A stretch of DNA of 64,000 bases. It comes from an uncultured Alphaproteobacteria bacterium. Its GTDB lineage: Bacteria > Pseudomonadota > Alphaproteobacteria > HIMB59. The notes beneath the pieces were generated by a model. The model had not been told where the DNA came from. It ran no database searches and saw nothing but the letters and a program-made list of their open reading frames with translations. The stretch's first letter is position 1. Every line of letters begins with the position of its first letter. Location: contig CACMGP010000003.1 in NCBI GenBank assembly GCA_902613185.1, positions 124,001-188,000 on the forward strand, in the 5' to 3' direction. Of the stretch, positions 45,302 to 55,463 are shown piece by piece. The position numbers were made by a program, and so were the translations under genes.

Positions 45302-45337
45302 TTTACTTTTAAACTTGATGATGTATGATTAATTTGA

Positions 45338-45823
45338 ATGAAAAAATATTTATTAAGCTTAATAACTTTAGTCCTTTCATCAAATATAACAATTAGTGCA
45401 AATAGCTACTCTATCTTTGGAGGTACCTATGATTACGATGATGACAATACAACGAATTTATTTGGTCTAAATTATCATATGTCTAATAATGAAATAGATT
45501 TGATTAACATTTTAACTATTAACCCAGTTATTGGTGGTTTCATTACAGCTGAGAGTGCATCTATGTTTTATGGAGGGTTTGAAACAAATATTGGAGCAGA
45601 GCCAATTTATTTGAACCTCTCTTCATCAGCTGGTATTTACAGTAATGGGGATGGTAAAGACCTAGGAAATACCCTCCAATTTAAATCTGAAGTGAATTTA
45701 TTTTATAGCATCTCTAAAGATTCTAGATTAGGTATAGGATCTCATCACATTTCTAATGCAGGCTTAAATTCTGTAAATCCAGGCACAAATAATTATTACT
45801 TAATTTACAATAGAAATTTCTAA
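45338..45823 (+). CDS. PagL-like outer-membrane protein (acyloxyacyl hydrolase / lipid A deacylase family)
   Basis: A 161-residue exported beta-barrel protein with a signal peptide of about 20 residues (after MKKYLLSLITLVLSS). The PagL signature is GSHHISNAG, giving His137 and Ser139 in the H-x-S-N-A pattern, plus NPG and a C-terminal aromatic (Phe161). The third PagL catalytic residue, Glu140 in Pseudomonas, aligns with Asn151 here, so deacylase activity is uncertain. The presumed role is outer-membrane lipid A trimming. It lies alone between a tRNA and the ExbB-like gene. Confidence 0.72.
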   Translation: MKKYLLSLITLVLSSNITISANSYSIFGGTYDYDDDNTTNLFGLNYHMSNNEIDLINILTINPVIGGFITAESASMFYGGFETNIGAEPIYLNLSSSAGIYSNGDGKDLGNTLQFKSEVNLFYSISKDSRLGIGSHHISNAGLNSVNPGTNNYYLIYNRNF

Positions 45824-45878
45824 ATATTTAATAATTATCCAATTGTTAATTTGCAAAATTCGTTTATTTTTACTCTGA

Positions 45879-46739
45879 ATGACTAAAAACTTTTTAGCTT
45901 ATTTATTATTCTCGATCTTGATTGTAATAATTCTTGTAATTGGATATGAGGAAATTAAATTTTATTTTGATGCTAATCCATATATTAACGGAATAATACT
46001 TCTAACACTTATAATTGGTTTTCTTCTATACTCTTTTAAGATATTCACTCTAAGCTCTGAGTTTAGATTCATGAACTCTGTAGCATTTGGAAAATTGAAG
46101 CTAAATGACACATCTTTAAATAACTATCCAATAACAAAATCTATTGCAAATAATCTTGGTATAACAACTACCACCAAAAGTATAACCAAAACACTTGATG
46201 AGATACTAGATGATCTTTTATCTACTGTTGAAAGTGGAAGTGACATATCAAAATATCTTATCAACTTATCTATATTTTTGGGGCTTATAGGAACATTTTA
46301 TGGTTTACTTTTAACAATAGGGAGTGTTTCAAATGTCATTGATAGTTTGTCAATTGAAGAACAAGACTTTGGAGTATTTTTTAATAATTTAAAAGACGGC
46401 CTAAAGTCACCCTTAACTGGAATGACAATTGCCTTTAGCTCATCATTGTTCGGTTTAGTAACATCCTTGATTTTAGGACTTTACGAAATCATCACTAGAG
46501 GCGTTAAGCAGAATTACTATGAATTTTGTGAAAATCAAATTCGACTTTTTTATAGATCTAGCCCGAATACAAATAAATTTAATCAGAATTCCGATAGCAC
46601 CAACTTATCTCAAAATATTGTCTCTAAGCTTGATGATTTGGTTGATGGTATGAAAAATTCTAATGACGATTTAAGGAAAGATGTTATTACAGAACTTAAG
46701 TCTGTAAGCAAGTCTATAAAAGACTTAGACAAAAAGTGA
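45879..46739 (+). CDS. MotA/TolQ/ExbB-like proton-channel protein
   Basis: A 286-residue inner-membrane protein. Two helices lie at the N-terminus (about 8-26 and 36-54). The channel-forming pair has the segments LINLSIFLGLIGTFYGLLL and LTGMTIAFSSSLFGLVTSL, typical of the ExbB/TolQ/MotA family, which uses proton flow to drive an envelope partner. The C-terminus is predicted coiled and cytoplasmic. It is fused in translation to the next gene by a GTGA overlap. No ExbD/TonB or flagellar genes are nearby. The exact partner system is unknown. Confidence 0.82.
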   Translation: MTKNFLAYLLFSILIVIILVIGYEEIKFYFDANPYINGIILLTLIIGFLLYSFKIFTLSSEFRFMNSVAFGKLKLNDTSLNNYPITKSIANNLGITTTTKSITKTLDEILDDLLSTVESGSDISKYLINLSIFLGLIGTFYGLLLTIGSVSNVIDSLSIEEQDFGVFFNNLKDGLKSPLTGMTIAFSSSLFGLVTSLILGLYEIITRGVKQNYYEFCENQIRLFYRSSPNTNKFNQNSDSTNLSQNIVSKLDDLVDGMKNSNDDLRKDVITELKSVSKSIKDLDKK

Positions 46740-48019
46740 GCTATCTCTCTAAAACCCAAAGTTCAGATAATGGAAATATAATCTGGCCTGGATTTGTAGA
46801 TGTATTGGCATCTACATTGATGGTGATAATCTTTATAGTCTTACTATTCACAGTTGCTCAAGTTTATTTAGGAGATCTTGTAGTAGGAAAAAATGAACAA
46901 ATACAAAGTTTAGAAAAGACAATAGATATACAAGACGAAACTATTGTGGAACAAGATGTAACACTTACAGATAAAGAGATTGAATTAATTGAAAGACAAA
47001 ATTTAATTGAAAAACTTGATGAAGAAATTTCTATTAAGCAATCTCAAATTTTAGCTCAAGATACGATTATTCAAGATCAAGCACTTGATATAGATAAACT
47101 CAATACGATAATTGCTAAAATTACTGATGAGCTATCTTTATCTTTATCTGACAGAGAAACTCTTCAGAAAAACCTTTCTGATTTAAATAAACAACAAGAA
47201 ATATTAAAATCAGATTTAATAAAACTTGGTGGAGAAAATACTGAGCTAGTTGGACAAATTGGCGAGTCACAAAATAGAATCGAAAATCTTCTAGAATCAT
47301 TAAGTTCATCTGAGAATATAAATCAAGAATTACAAAACAAATTATCTACTTTAGAGGAGGAGTCAGTAATACAATCAAATGATCTAAATGAGGCTCTAAA
47401 TTTGATATCTAATTTAGCCTTAGATATTGAGATACTTAGCAATGAGATTAATCTTTTAAATAATTTACTAGAGTCTAAAGAGGCTGAAATAGCTCAAAAT
47501 GAGATTGAACTTGGAGAGTTAGGAGATAGATTAAATAGAGTACTTACAAGTGAATTATTCAAATTACAAAAGTATAAATCAGAATTTTTTGGCAAGTTAT
47601 CTGAAGCTTTAGCTGATAGAGACGATATCCAGATTAAAGGGGATAGATTTATTTTTCAATCTGAGATCTTATTTGACTCAGGGAGTGCAAATATTCAAGA
47701 AGAGGGCAGGATTGCTCTATCTCTCATTACCAAAACAATTATTGAAGTTGCAGATTCAATACCATCTGATTTAAATTGGATTTTACAAATAGATGGTCAC
47801 ACTGATAAAGTACCAATTTCAACCTCTCAATTTCCATCAAATTGGGAACTGTCTCATGCTAGAGCGCTTGAGGTTGTAAAATTTCTTATTCAACAAGGTA
47901 TCCCTGCCAAGAAATTGTCAGCAAACGGTTATGGCGAATATCAACCTATTAACTTAGGAGATACTAGAGAAGACCTTAAAGAAAATCGAAGAATTGAATT
48001 AAAAATCACTCAAAAGTAA
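46736..48019 (+). CDS. MotB/OmpA-like peptidoglycan-binding protein with coiled coil
   Basis: A 427-residue protein. One transmembrane helix follows WPGFVDVLASTLMVII, with Asp22 at the position of the MotB proton-binding aspartate. Then comes a long coiled coil (about residues 55-275) and a C-terminal OmpA domain (VDGHTDKVPI-type core, then RIELKITQK). The GTG start overlaps the ExbB-like gene. Together they would form an ion-powered stator that grips peptidoglycan. Such pairs are conserved in alphaproteobacteria with no established function. They resemble flagellar stators, but no flagellar genes lie here. Confidence 0.85.
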   Translation: MSYLSKTQSSDNGNIIWPGFVDVLASTLMVIIFIVLLFTVAQVYLGDLVVGKNEQIQSLEKTIDIQDETIVEQDVTLTDKEIELIERQNLIEKLDEEISIKQSQILAQDTIIQDQALDIDKLNTIIAKITDELSLSLSDRETLQKNLSDLNKQQEILKSDLIKLGGENTELVGQIGESQNRIENLLESLSSSENINQELQNKLSTLEEESVIQSNDLNEALNLISNLALDIEILSNEINLLNNLLESKEAEIAQNEIELGELGDRLNRVLTSELFKLQKYKSEFFGKLSEALADRDDIQIKGDRFIFQSEILFDSGSANIQEEGRIALSLITKTIIEVADSIPSDLNWILQIDGHTDKVPISTSQFPSNWELSHARALEVVKFLIQQGIPAKKLSANGYGEYQPINLGDTREDLKENRRIELKITQK

Positions 48020-48021
48020 AT

Positions 48022-48582
48022 TTATTCAATCCACATTTTGATAATTTTATCTGGGTCATCTACCAGACCGTTTTTTATAGGATCACCTTTTTTGATCGCA
48101 TCAACAAATTCCATTCCTTCGATTACTTCACCCCAAACAGTATATTGTCCATCTAAATGTGGAGTATCACCGAAGCAAATAAAAAATTGACTATCAGCAC
48201 TATTAGGATCTTGTGCACGTGCCATACTTAAAGTACCTCTTTTATGTGGCATGTCATTAAATTCAGCCTCAATATTATTACCAGAACCTCCTGTGCCAGC
48301 TCTTCTTAGATCATAGTTATCTGAATTTGAATTCCCAAATTGAACATCTCCTGTTTGGGCCATAAAACCATCTATTACCCTGTGAAAAACCACCCCATCG
48401 TAACTGCCTTTGGCAACTAAATCAGTAATTTGTTTAACATGCTTTGGTGCCTTGTCTTCAAAAGTCTTTATTTTGACGATTCCGTCTTTAAGTTGTAAAT
48501 TGATGACATCCTCCTTAGAATATAAATTGCTAGAAAATAGTAAAAATGAAATTGAAATAATTAATCTAATCAAAATCATCAA
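48022..48582 (-). CDS. Peptidyl-prolyl cis-trans isomerase, cyclophilin type (exported)
   Basis: A 186-residue cyclophilin with an N-terminal signal sequence (residues 1-22), so periplasmic. Catalytic residues appear in FHRVIDGFMAQTGD (arginine) and in the SMARAQDPNSADSQFFIC stretch, and the DGQYTVWGEVIEGME segment is typical. It accelerates proline isomerisation during folding of exported proteins. It is convergent with the OmpA-like gene, 2 bp apart, and is followed by sufE on the same strand. Confidence 0.92.
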   Translation of the reverse strand: MMILIRLIISISFLLFSSNLYSKEDVINLQLKDGIVKIKTFEDKAPKHVKQITDLVAKGSYDGVVFHRVIDGFMAQTGDVQFGNSNSDNYDLRRAGTGGSGNNIEAEFNDMPHKRGTLSMARAQDPNSADSQFFICFGDTPHLDGQYTVWGEVIEGMEFVDAIKKGDPIKNGLVDDPDKIIKMWIE

Positions 48583-48614
48583 ATTAAACTAACATAGTTT
48601 ACAATCAATAAAAT

Positions 48615-49031
48615 TTATTTATTTGATAATTCTGTCGCTATTGATTTTATTTTTTTTCTAAGCGAATTAAGGCCATTAGATCTTGATTGACCTAGATGAT
48701 TAGAAAGACCGATTTCTTCAAAAAAAGATAAGGGGTTATTTATTATTGTCTCAGGAGTTTCTTCATTATAAGCAAAATAAACTAAATAAAACAAACCTTT
48801 TACAATTACAGAGTCACTTGAACCAGACAGATTAATTTTTCCATCAATGAATTTTGGTACCATCCATAGATTTGATGTACATCCTTGAACACGATATTCC
48901 TCTGTTTTATAGTTTTCTTCAAGATCCGGGAGTTTTTTTCCTAAATCTATTAGGTATTGATATTTATCTTCCCAGTTATCAAAAAATGAGAAATCTTCTT
49001 TAATTTTGTTGATTTTTTCATGAATTAACAT
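48615..49031 (-). CDS. sufE: SufE-family sulfur acceptor
   Basis: A 138-residue SufE. The acceptor Cys51 lies in YRVQGCTSNLW, the canonical sulfur-receiving motif. SufE takes sulfane sulfur from the cysteine desulfurase SufS and passes it to the SufBCD scaffold. The rest of the Suf operon is not in the window. The gene diverges from rpmJ, with 39 bp between start codons. Confidence 0.92.
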   Translation of the reverse strand: MLIHEKINKIKEDFSFFDNWEDKYQYLIDLGKKLPDLEENYKTEEYRVQGCTSNLWMVPKFIDGKINLSGSSDSVIVKGLFYLVYFAYNEETPETIINNPLSFFEEIGLSNHLGQSRSNGLNSLRKKIKSIATELSNK

Positions 49032-49070
49032 AAATTTTTGCCTTATTATTTATAACTAATAAATCAAATT

Positions 49071-49196
49071 ATGAAAATTAAAAGTTCTCTTAAAACAGCT
49101 AAAACCAGAGATAAAAATAATCAACTGGTAAGAAGAAAGGGTAGGTTATATGTAATCAATAAAACCAACCCAAGAATGAAAGCCAGACAAGGCTAA
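49071..49196 (+). CDS. rpmJ: 50S ribosomal protein L36
   Basis: A 41-residue L36, with ATG at 49071 and TAA at 49194-49196. The sequence has the family's [15 protein letters not shown] stretch and the C-terminal KARQG. It has no cysteine, so it is the zinc-independent (C-minus) form. It is divergent from sufE and ends 2 bp before the trxB stop on the other strand. Confidence 0.93.
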   Translation: MKIKSSLKTAKTRDKNNQLVRRKGRLYVINKTNPRMKARQG

Positions 49197-49198
49197 AA

Positions 49199-50119
49199 TC
49201 AATCTAGATACTTCTCAACTTCTAACGCTGCCATACATCCCATACCTGCAGCGGTAACAGCTTGTCTATAAATCTTATCTTTGACATCCCCTGCGGCAAA
49301 TACTCCTTCAATAGAAGTTTTTGTACTATCTGGATCTGTAATAATGTATCCACCTTCATCCATTTTTAATTGACCTTTAAATAAATGTGTTGCTGGATCA
49401 TGCCCAATAGCAATAAATACACCATCAATTTTGAGATTTAAAATTTTATTTTCTTGTTTATTCAACAAGTCTATTGACTCTAAATCATCGTTTCCATTAA
49501 ACTTAGTTACTTCACTATTCCAAATAAACTCTATTTTAGAATTTTGTTTTAATCGATCTTGTAATATTTTTTCAGCTCTTAGTTTATCTCTTCTGTGAAC
49601 AAGATAAACTTTTGTTGCAAACTTAGTTAAAAATAATGCTTCTTCAGCTGCACTATTTCCACCACCAATAACAGCAACCTCTTTATCTTTAAAGAAAAAA
49701 CCATCACAAGTTGCACAAGCAGATAGTCCATGACCTTGAAATTTATCCTCATTTTCTAAACCAAGCCATCTTGCTTGTGCTCCTGTGCTAATTATCACAG
49801 TTTTGGTATTCAGAGTTGTGCCATTATCTAAATTTAATTTTTTAATTTTTTCATTTAAAAAAACTTCTGTTACTTGTGAATTTATTATTTCAGTACCAAC
49901 ATGTGCTGCTTGCTTTTGCATTTGTTCCATTAACCATGGCCCTTGGATAGGATCTTCGTATCCTGGATAGTTTTCTACATCTGTGGTTATGGTGAGTTGA
50001 CCACCAGGCTGAAAACCACTCACTAAAATAGGATTTAAATTAGCCCTAGCAGCATATATTGCAGCAGTATATCCAGCAGGTCCTGAACCTATAATAATAA
50101 CATTATTAATATCAGCCAT
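49199..50119 (-). CDS. trxB: Thioredoxin-disulfide reductase
   Basis: A 306-residue NADPH-dependent flavoenzyme that reduces thioredoxin. It shows the FAD loop GSGPAGYTAA, the redox pair Cys135-Ala-Thr-Cys138 in the CATCDG motif, the NADPH loop GGGNSAAEEAL and the C-terminal FAD motif VFAAGDVKDKIYRQ. Its 5' end overlaps the 2OG oxygenase gene by 8 bp. It is the last gene of the carA-carB... greA-ELM1-2OG minus-strand series. Confidence 0.96.
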   Translation of the reverse strand: MADINNVIIIGSGPAGYTAAIYAARANLNPILVSGFQPGGQLTITTDVENYPGYEDPIQGPWLMEQMQKQAAHVGTEIINSQVTEVFLNEKIKKLNLDNGTTLNTKTVIISTGAQARWLGLENEDKFQGHGLSACATCDGFFFKDKEVAVIGGGNSAAEEALFLTKFATKVYLVHRRDKLRAEKILQDRLKQNSKIEFIWNSEVTKFNGNDDLESIDLLNKQENKILNLKIDGVFIAIGHDPATHLFKGQLKMDEGGYIITDPDSTKTSIEGVFAAGDVKDKIYRQAVTAAGMGCMAALEVEKYLD

Positions 50120-50738
50120 CTATTGGCCAACTAGTGGGGAAGGTTACATAATTTATCTGCATGCATCTTCTCTCAACCTTAATTTCTTTTTTTTCAAGTC
50201 CGTGCCAAGTATTATTTCCAGAGGCAAAGAAATAACCAGTATTATGTTTGTATGGTACTGTTTTAACAAGTTTCATATCAGTATCATAAAAATCTGTTCC
50301 AAGTTTTTCTGATTCATCGTAGGTGTTAATAAATAACATCATTGTCATTAATTTCTCTTTGATATCCAAATGTGGTTTCAGCCAAAAACCTTTACGATCT
50401 GATATATACTCAATTCTAATAAAACTATTTGATAAATTTTTTTTGATTTTATCTTGTATTGACTCAATAACATCCTTATCCCTCAAATCATCAATTAAAA
50501 CCATACCATTTGATAAGTTTTTTGAATTATCTCTCTCTAAAAAAACTCTAAGTTTGCCATCTATCCCATCTCCACCTGCATCAGCGGCTCTTGTTCCATC
50601 AAAAGACCGAGGTGCATCAGAAATATCTACATCATTAAGTTCTTTTATAAGCCCTTCTGTAAAAGGGGAGTCTAGCTCCCAATGAGGGAAAGGGTCTGAG
50701 TATGTTTTACAACGATTTAATATTGATTCCTTAAGCAT
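50112..50738 (-). CDS. 2-oxoglutarate/Fe(II)-dependent oxygenase-like protein
   Basis: A 208-residue protein with a double-stranded beta-helix pattern. The iron ligands are His123 and Asp125 in KPHLDIKE and His179 in NNTWHGLE, and the oxoglutarate-binding arginine is Arg190 or Arg191. It would hydroxylate an unknown substrate. It is coupled to ELM1-like (8-bp overlap) and trxB (8-bp overlap), but no link between those functions is established. Similar small proteins occur in marine alphaproteobacteria as far as I recall; family membership is judged by motif only. Confidence 0.68.
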   Translation of the reverse strand: MLKESILNRCKTYSDPFPHWELDSPFTEGLIKELNDVDISDAPRSFDGTRAADAGGDGIDGKLRVFLERDNSKNLSNGMVLIDDLRDKDVIESIQDKIKKNLSNSFIRIEYISDRKGFWLKPHLDIKEKLMTMMLFINTYDESEKLGTDFYDTDMKLVKTVPYKHNTGYFFASGNNTWHGLEKKEIKVERRCMQINYVTFPTSWPIDG

Positions 50739-51672
50739 TACTAGATCTGAACCTTAAATTAGATTGTATCTTATTCAAGATCTTAGTTTTAAGATTTTTG
50801 TTATACTCATTAATAGAGATTTCATAAGGTTTTAAGTTTTGATTATAATATTTTGCGAAATTAAGTTCTGTAATTTTATCAAAAAAATTAATATATCTTT
50901 TTGGGCAAAATTTTTCTTCAAACTTAAATAAAAAAGTTCCAGCTTCAGAGGATATAGCTTCAGATATCATGGATATTGAGTCCCAAGTTACAACTTGTAA
51001 ATTACCCTCAGATAGAAGTTCACCATACTTCCTTGGATTAAATAAATCATTGAAGGTAATAACATTTTCATTATCAATTTTTGATAATTCTTCTATAAGC
51101 ACTCTTGGTGTTCTTCGTGATGGTATAACATTGACTTTAAACTTATTACTTAAAAATTTTATTTCATTCAAAATTTTTTCTTGTGTTTGCTGTTGAAATT
51201 TAAAATATTTGTTTGGACCGCCAATAATAAAATTTATTGTATTTTTATTTCTAATATTTTTTTTGAATTTTATATTATGTATGGCTAATAAAGTTGAAAT
51301 ACAATTATCAAAATTTAAATTATCATGTTCTGGGCAAACAATAAGATCAAAAAGCTTATAATTTATTTTTGGGTTTTGTATGTGTATATTAAAAATTAAA
51401 TCCTTAAATTTTCTTTTTAAATAAACAGATGCTTTGACACTTTTTTTACCACAACTGATAAGAATTGTATTTTTTTCAATCTTTAATAAAGATAAATTAC
51501 TATAAACAAAACTGCTGGTAGGTATCAACTCAATAGGTAAATTTTTGAAAATAGATTTGAGTTTTAAATCAAAATTTTCATAAGAGTCAGATATTAAACT
51601 AGCTAATCCCTCTATTTGACTTCTCATACCAGCAGCACCCTCACTGATGGTAATTACTTTGTATGTATTCAA
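50731..51672 (-). CDS. ELM1/GtrOC1-family putative glycosyltransferase
   Basis: A 313-residue protein with an SEGAAGMRSQIEGLA start and a GGPNKYFKF segment followed by VVTWDSISMISEAISSEAGT in the C-terminal half, matching the ELM1 family. The family is named after a plant mitochondrial fission factor and has an alphaproteobacterial origin. It looks like a GT-B fold sugar-transferase; substrate and role are unknown. It lies between greA and the 2OG oxygenase with short or overlapping junctions, a neighbourhood found in many alphaproteobacteria. Confidence 0.78.
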   Translation of the reverse strand: MNTYKVITISEGAAGMRSQIEGLASLISDSYENFDLKLKSIFKNLPIELIPTSSFVYSNLSLLKIEKNTILISCGKKSVKASVYLKRKFKDLIFNIHIQNPKINYKLFDLIVCPEHDNLNFDNCISTLLAIHNIKFKKNIRNKNTINFIIGGPNKYFKFQQQTQEKILNEIKFLSNKFKVNVIPSRRTPRVLIEELSKIDNENVITFNDLFNPRKYGELLSEGNLQVVTWDSISMISEAISSEAGTFLFKFEEKFCPKRYINFFDKITELNFAKYYNQNLKPYEISINEYNKNLKTKILNKIQSNLRFRSSNA

Positions 51673-51678
51673 ATTTTA

Positions 51679-52152
51679 TTATTTAAATCTTACTGACTTA
51701 ATTTCGTATGAAGTTATACCTTTTGGTGTCGACACTTCTATGTAATCACCCTTTTTCTTTCCAATTAAAGCTCTTGCAATAGGGCTAGTTACAGATATTT
51801 TTTTTTGCTCAATGTCAGCTTCCACCTCTCCAACTAACTGATACTTAGACTCTTTATCATTATCTAAGTTTATAATCGAAACAGTAGCTCCAAATTTTAC
51901 AACTGTTCCCGATAGTTTTGATACATCTATTAGTTCTGCTTGAGCAATAATGCTCTCTATCTCAGCTACTCTACCTTCAATAAAGCTTTGTTTTTCTCTA
52001 GCTGCATGATATTCAGCGTTCTCAGAGAGATCACCATTACTTCTAGCATCAGCTATGGCCTTAATGATTATTGGCCTTTCAACTGTTTTGAGATGTTTTA
52101 GTTCATTGAGGAGTTTTTTTTGCCCCTCTTCTGTCATTGGTATTTTTTCCAT
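51679..52152 (-). CDS. greA: Transcription elongation factor GreA
   Basis: A 157-residue factor that rescues backtracked RNA polymerase. The N-terminal coiled coil includes MTEEGQKKLLNEL and the NAEYHAAREKQSF segment with the tip acidic residues. The C-terminal FKBP-like domain shows VSPIARALIGKKKGD. Length and motifs are typical. It follows carB by 68 bp on the minus strand; a separate weak promoter is possible but not clear. Confidence 0.96.
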   Translation of the reverse strand: MEKIPMTEEGQKKLLNELKHLKTVERPIIIKAIADARSNGDLSENAEYHAAREKQSFIEGRVAEIESIIAQAELIDVSKLSGTVVKFGATVSIINLDNDKESKYQLVGEVEADIEQKKISVTSPIARALIGKKKGDYIEVSTPKGITSYEIKSVRFK

Positions 52153-52220
52153 TTTATTTGTATTTTTATTAAGTTGTAGAAACTATTGAATTTTATGTGT
52201 TATTACAAATGAATTTTATA

Positions 52221-55200
52221 CTAAAAAGAATGATGAATTTGTATGGGTTTTACGGAAATAGGCTTATTTTTCAATGTAATCAGTGATTTAATAAGTATTT
52301 TTGCACTTCTTAGGTTAGTGTAATATGGAACATTTAGATCTACTGATGTTCTTCTTATAGTAAAGCTGTCAATTATTGCCTGTTTTTTTTCGGTGGTATT
52401 AATAACTAAATCAATTTTATTTTGCTTAATATATTCTACCACATGTGGAGATCCTTCAGCAACTTTATTAACCAAATTTGAAGAAATTCCTTCTTTCAAC
52501 AAAAAGTCGTGAGTTCCTTTTGTTGTATATAAATTATAACCATTTTCTGTAAAAGATTTAGCTATCTCAGATATACTTTGCTTATCTTCATTTTTAACTG
52601 AGATAAATATATTTTTTAAATCAGTAAGTTTCTGTCCTGCACCAATTTGACTTTTGAAATAAGCCAAATAAAAATCTTCGTCTATACCCATAACCTCACC
52701 AGTGCTTTTCATCTCTGGGCCAAGTATTACATCGGTGTTCGGAAATTTATTGAATGGAAATACAGCTTCCTTAATTGCAAAGTAAGGTAAAGTACTATTA
52801 TCAAAATTCTGATGCACTTCAGTTAAAGTTTTACCTACGATTAATTCAGCTGCAATTTTAATGAACGGTATTCCTATTGCTTTTGCAAGAAAAGGTATCG
52901 TTCTGCTAGCTCTTGGGTTTGCCTCAAGTATAAAAATTTCTTCATCTTTAATTGCATATTGGATATTCATTAAACCTAAAATTTTTAATTCACTTACAAG
53001 GGATATGCTAAATTTTTTTATATCTGATATGATTTTATCATTAAGAGAAAATGGTGGTATGCTACATGCACTATCACCTGAATGAATACCAGCCTCTTCA
53101 ATATGTTCCATAATTCCAGCTATCATGGTATTACCTTGATTATCTCTTAATACATCAACATCTACCTCTTTTGCATTTTGAAGAAACTCATCGATTAGAA
53201 TTACATTATTTTCTAATGCCCAATAGTTTTGATCAATATAATCTTGCACATCATCTATATTAGCCATTTTTTCCATCATTCTACCTCCAAGGACATATGA
53301 GGGCCTCAATAAAATTGGAAACTTTAGTTTTGAGGACTTAGCAACTAGTTCTTTTGTTCCTAAAGAGATATCACTCTTTGGTTGTTTTAAACCTACCTTT
53401 TGAATTAATTTTTGAAATCTCTCTCTATCTTCAGATATGTCAATCGCTTCGAAAGATGTGCCTAATATTTTATATCCATATTCTTTAAGTTTATTAGCTA
53501 TTCTCAAAGGTGTTTGTCCACCAAATTGGACAATAACACCCTCAACAACACCCTTCTCATTTTCTTTATCAATTATATTTTTGACATATTCAAAGTCCAA
53601 AGGCTCAAAATATAGCTTGTTTGATGTATCATAATCAGTCGAGACTGTCTCAGGATTACAATTAATCATAATTGTTTCATAACCAAGTTTCTGAAAAGAT
53701 TTTACAGCTTGAACACAGCAATAATCAAATTCTATACCTTGACCTATTCTATTGGGACCAGAGCCAAGAACAATTATCTTTTTCTTATTCGTTGGTCTAG
53801 ACTCACAGCTAAACTCATTTATTTCAGAAGTAAATGTTGAATAAAGATAAGCAGTAGAAGAGTCAAATTCATTTCCACATGTGTCTACTCTTTTAAATAC
53901 TGTTTTTAAGTTATTTTTTTCCTGAAGATTATAAATTTCATTTATATTAATTTTTGTTAAATTGCTTATATGATGATTAGAAAAGCCAATTTTTTTGGCA
54001 GAAATAAATAAATTCTTTTCTAAACTACTACCTGACTTTACTAACTGTTGTTCAATTTTAATGATCTCATTTATTTCTCTTAAAAAAAATAAATCTATAT
54101 GTGTTAATTCATTAATTTCAGTTAGAGCTATTTTACGTCTTAACGCCTCTGCAATTATTAATAATCTATCAGGTCTTTGCTTTGTGAGTAAATTTTTTAA
54201 ATTCTCATCTTTTATATTTAGTAATTCATGACTTATATCTAAACCAAAGTTATCCGACTCAATCGAGTAAAAGGCTTTTAAAAGAGACTCTTTAAAAGTT
54301 CTACCTATAGACATTATTTCACCAACAGATTTCATAGCAGTATTTAACTCACTAGGAGTTCCTTGGAATTTTTCAAAATTAAATTTTGGAATTTTGGTTA
54401 CAATATAGTCTATAACAGGTTCAAAACTTGCTGGAGTCACTTTAGTAATATCATTGTCTAATTCATCTAAAGTGTAACCAACTGCTAAAAGTGCTGCTAT
54501 TTTAGCTATAGGAAAACCTGTAGCCTTAGATGCTAATGCAGATGATCTACTTACTCGAGGATTCATTTCAATAATTAAAATCCTTCCGTTTTCTGGATTT
54601 ACTGCAAATTGAACATTTGAACCACCAGTCTCTACGCCTATTTTTCTTAGAATGGCAATACTATGATTTCTTAATTTTTGATATTCTTTATCAGTTAACG
54701 TAAGAGCTGGAGCTATTGTAATACTATCCCCTGTATGAACTCCCATAGGATCTAAATTTTCAATTGAGCAAACTATAATTGAATTATCTAAATTGTCTCT
54801 AACTACTTCAAACTCAAATTCTTTCCATCCAATCAAAGACTCTTCAACAAGAGTTTTTGATACGGGACTCAAATCGATAGCATTTTTGACCTTTGGGATA
54901 AATTCATCTTTGTCGTATACAATTCCCCCACCAGTGCCTCCTAAAGTATAAAAAGGTCTTAAAATTAATGGAAAACTGACCTCATTGGCTACTTTATTAA
55001 GGTCAGACTTGTCATCAACTATTATGCTAAATGGTGTCTCGAGTCCAATTTCAGACATCGCTTCGGCAAATAATTTCCTATCTTCAGCTACATCGATAGA
55101 CCTTGGACTTGCTCCTAAGATTTTTATTGAACTATTTTTGAAATAATTTTCTTTGTTCAATTCTCTGATAATATTTAGAGCTGTTTGACCTCCCATTGTT

Positions 55201-55463
55201 GGTAAAATTGCATCGGGTTTCTCTTTATCAATTATTTTTTTTACAATTTCTTTATCAATAGGTTCAATGTAAGTTTTATCTGCAAATTCTGGGTCGGTCA
55301 TTATAGTTGCCGGATTAGAGTTAATCAAAACAACCTCATAACCCTCTTTTTTAAGAGCCTTACATGCTTGACTACCTGAGTAATCAAATTCGCATGCTTG
55401 ACCTATAATGATAGGACCTGAGCCAATAACCAATATTTTAGATATATCTTTTCTAGCCGGCAT
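52221..55463 (-). CDS. carB: Carbamoyl-phosphate synthase large subunit
   Basis: A 1080-residue enzyme that makes carbamoyl phosphate for pyrimidines and arginine. Two ATP-grasp halves are visible: the first with [20 protein letters not shown] and [11 protein letters not shown], the second with [20 protein letters not shown] and [13 protein letters not shown]-terminal allosteric MGS-like domain follows. All canonical residues appear intact. It overlaps carA by 11 bp. Confidence 0.97.
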   Translation of the reverse strand: MPARKDISKILVIGSGPIIIGQACEFDYSGSQACKALKKEGYEVVLINSNPATIMTDPEFADKTYIEPIDKEIVKKIIDKEKPDAILPTMGGQTALNIIRELNKENYFKNSSIKILGASPRSIDVAEDRKLFAEAMSEIGLETPFSIIVDDKSDLNKVANEVSFPLILRPFYTLGGTGGGIVYDKDEFIPKVKNAIDLSPVSKTLVEESLIGWKEFEFEVVRDNLDNSIIVCSIENLDPMGVHTGDSITIAPALTLTDKEYQKLRNHSIAILRKIGVETGGSNVQFAVNPENGRILIIEMNPRVSRSSALASKATGFPIAKIAALLAVGYTLDELDNDITKVTPASFEPVIDYIVTKIPKFNFEKFQGTPSELNTAMKSVGEIMSIGRTFKESLLKAFYSIESDNFGLDISHELLNIKDENLKNLLTKQRPDRLLIIAEALRRKIALTEINELTHIDLFFLREINEIIKIEQQLVKSGSSLEKNLFISAKKIGFSNHHISNLTKININEIYNLQEKNNLKTVFKRVDTCGNEFDSSTAYLYSTFTSEINEFSCESRPTNKKKIIVLGSGPNRIGQGIEFDYCCVQAVKSFQKLGYETIMINCNPETVSTDYDTSNKLYFEPLDFEYVKNIIDKENEKGVVEGVIVQFGGQTPLRIANKLKEYGYKILGTSFEAIDISEDRERFQKLIQKVGLKQPKSDISLGTKELVAKSSKLKFPILLRPSYVLGGRMMEKMANIDDVQDYIDQNYWALENNVILIDEFLQNAKEVDVDVLRDNQGNTMIAGIMEHIEEAGIHSGDSACSIPPFSLNDKIISDIKKFSISLVSELKILGLMNIQYAIKDEEIFILEANPRASRTIPFLAKAIGIPFIKIAAELIVGKTLTEVHQNFDNSTLPYFAIKEAVFPFNKFPNTDVILGPEMKSTGEVMGIDEDFYLAYFKSQIGAGQKLTDLKNIFISVKNEDKQSISEIAKSFTENGYNLYTTKGTHDFLLKEGISSNLVNKVAEGSPHVVEYIKQNKIDLVINTTEKKQAIIDSFTIRRTSVDLNVPYYTNLRSAKILIKSLITLKNKPISVKPIQIHHSF

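Noticed and set aside
45879-48019. Zorya-type anti-phage system (ZorA/ZorB look-alikes)
   Set aside because: The MotA-like and MotB/OmpA-like layout resembles ZorAB, but there is no ZorC, ZorD or ZorE gene next to them. The neighbours are a PagL-like gene, a tRNA and a cyclophilin. The pair is better read as a housekeeping stator-like module.
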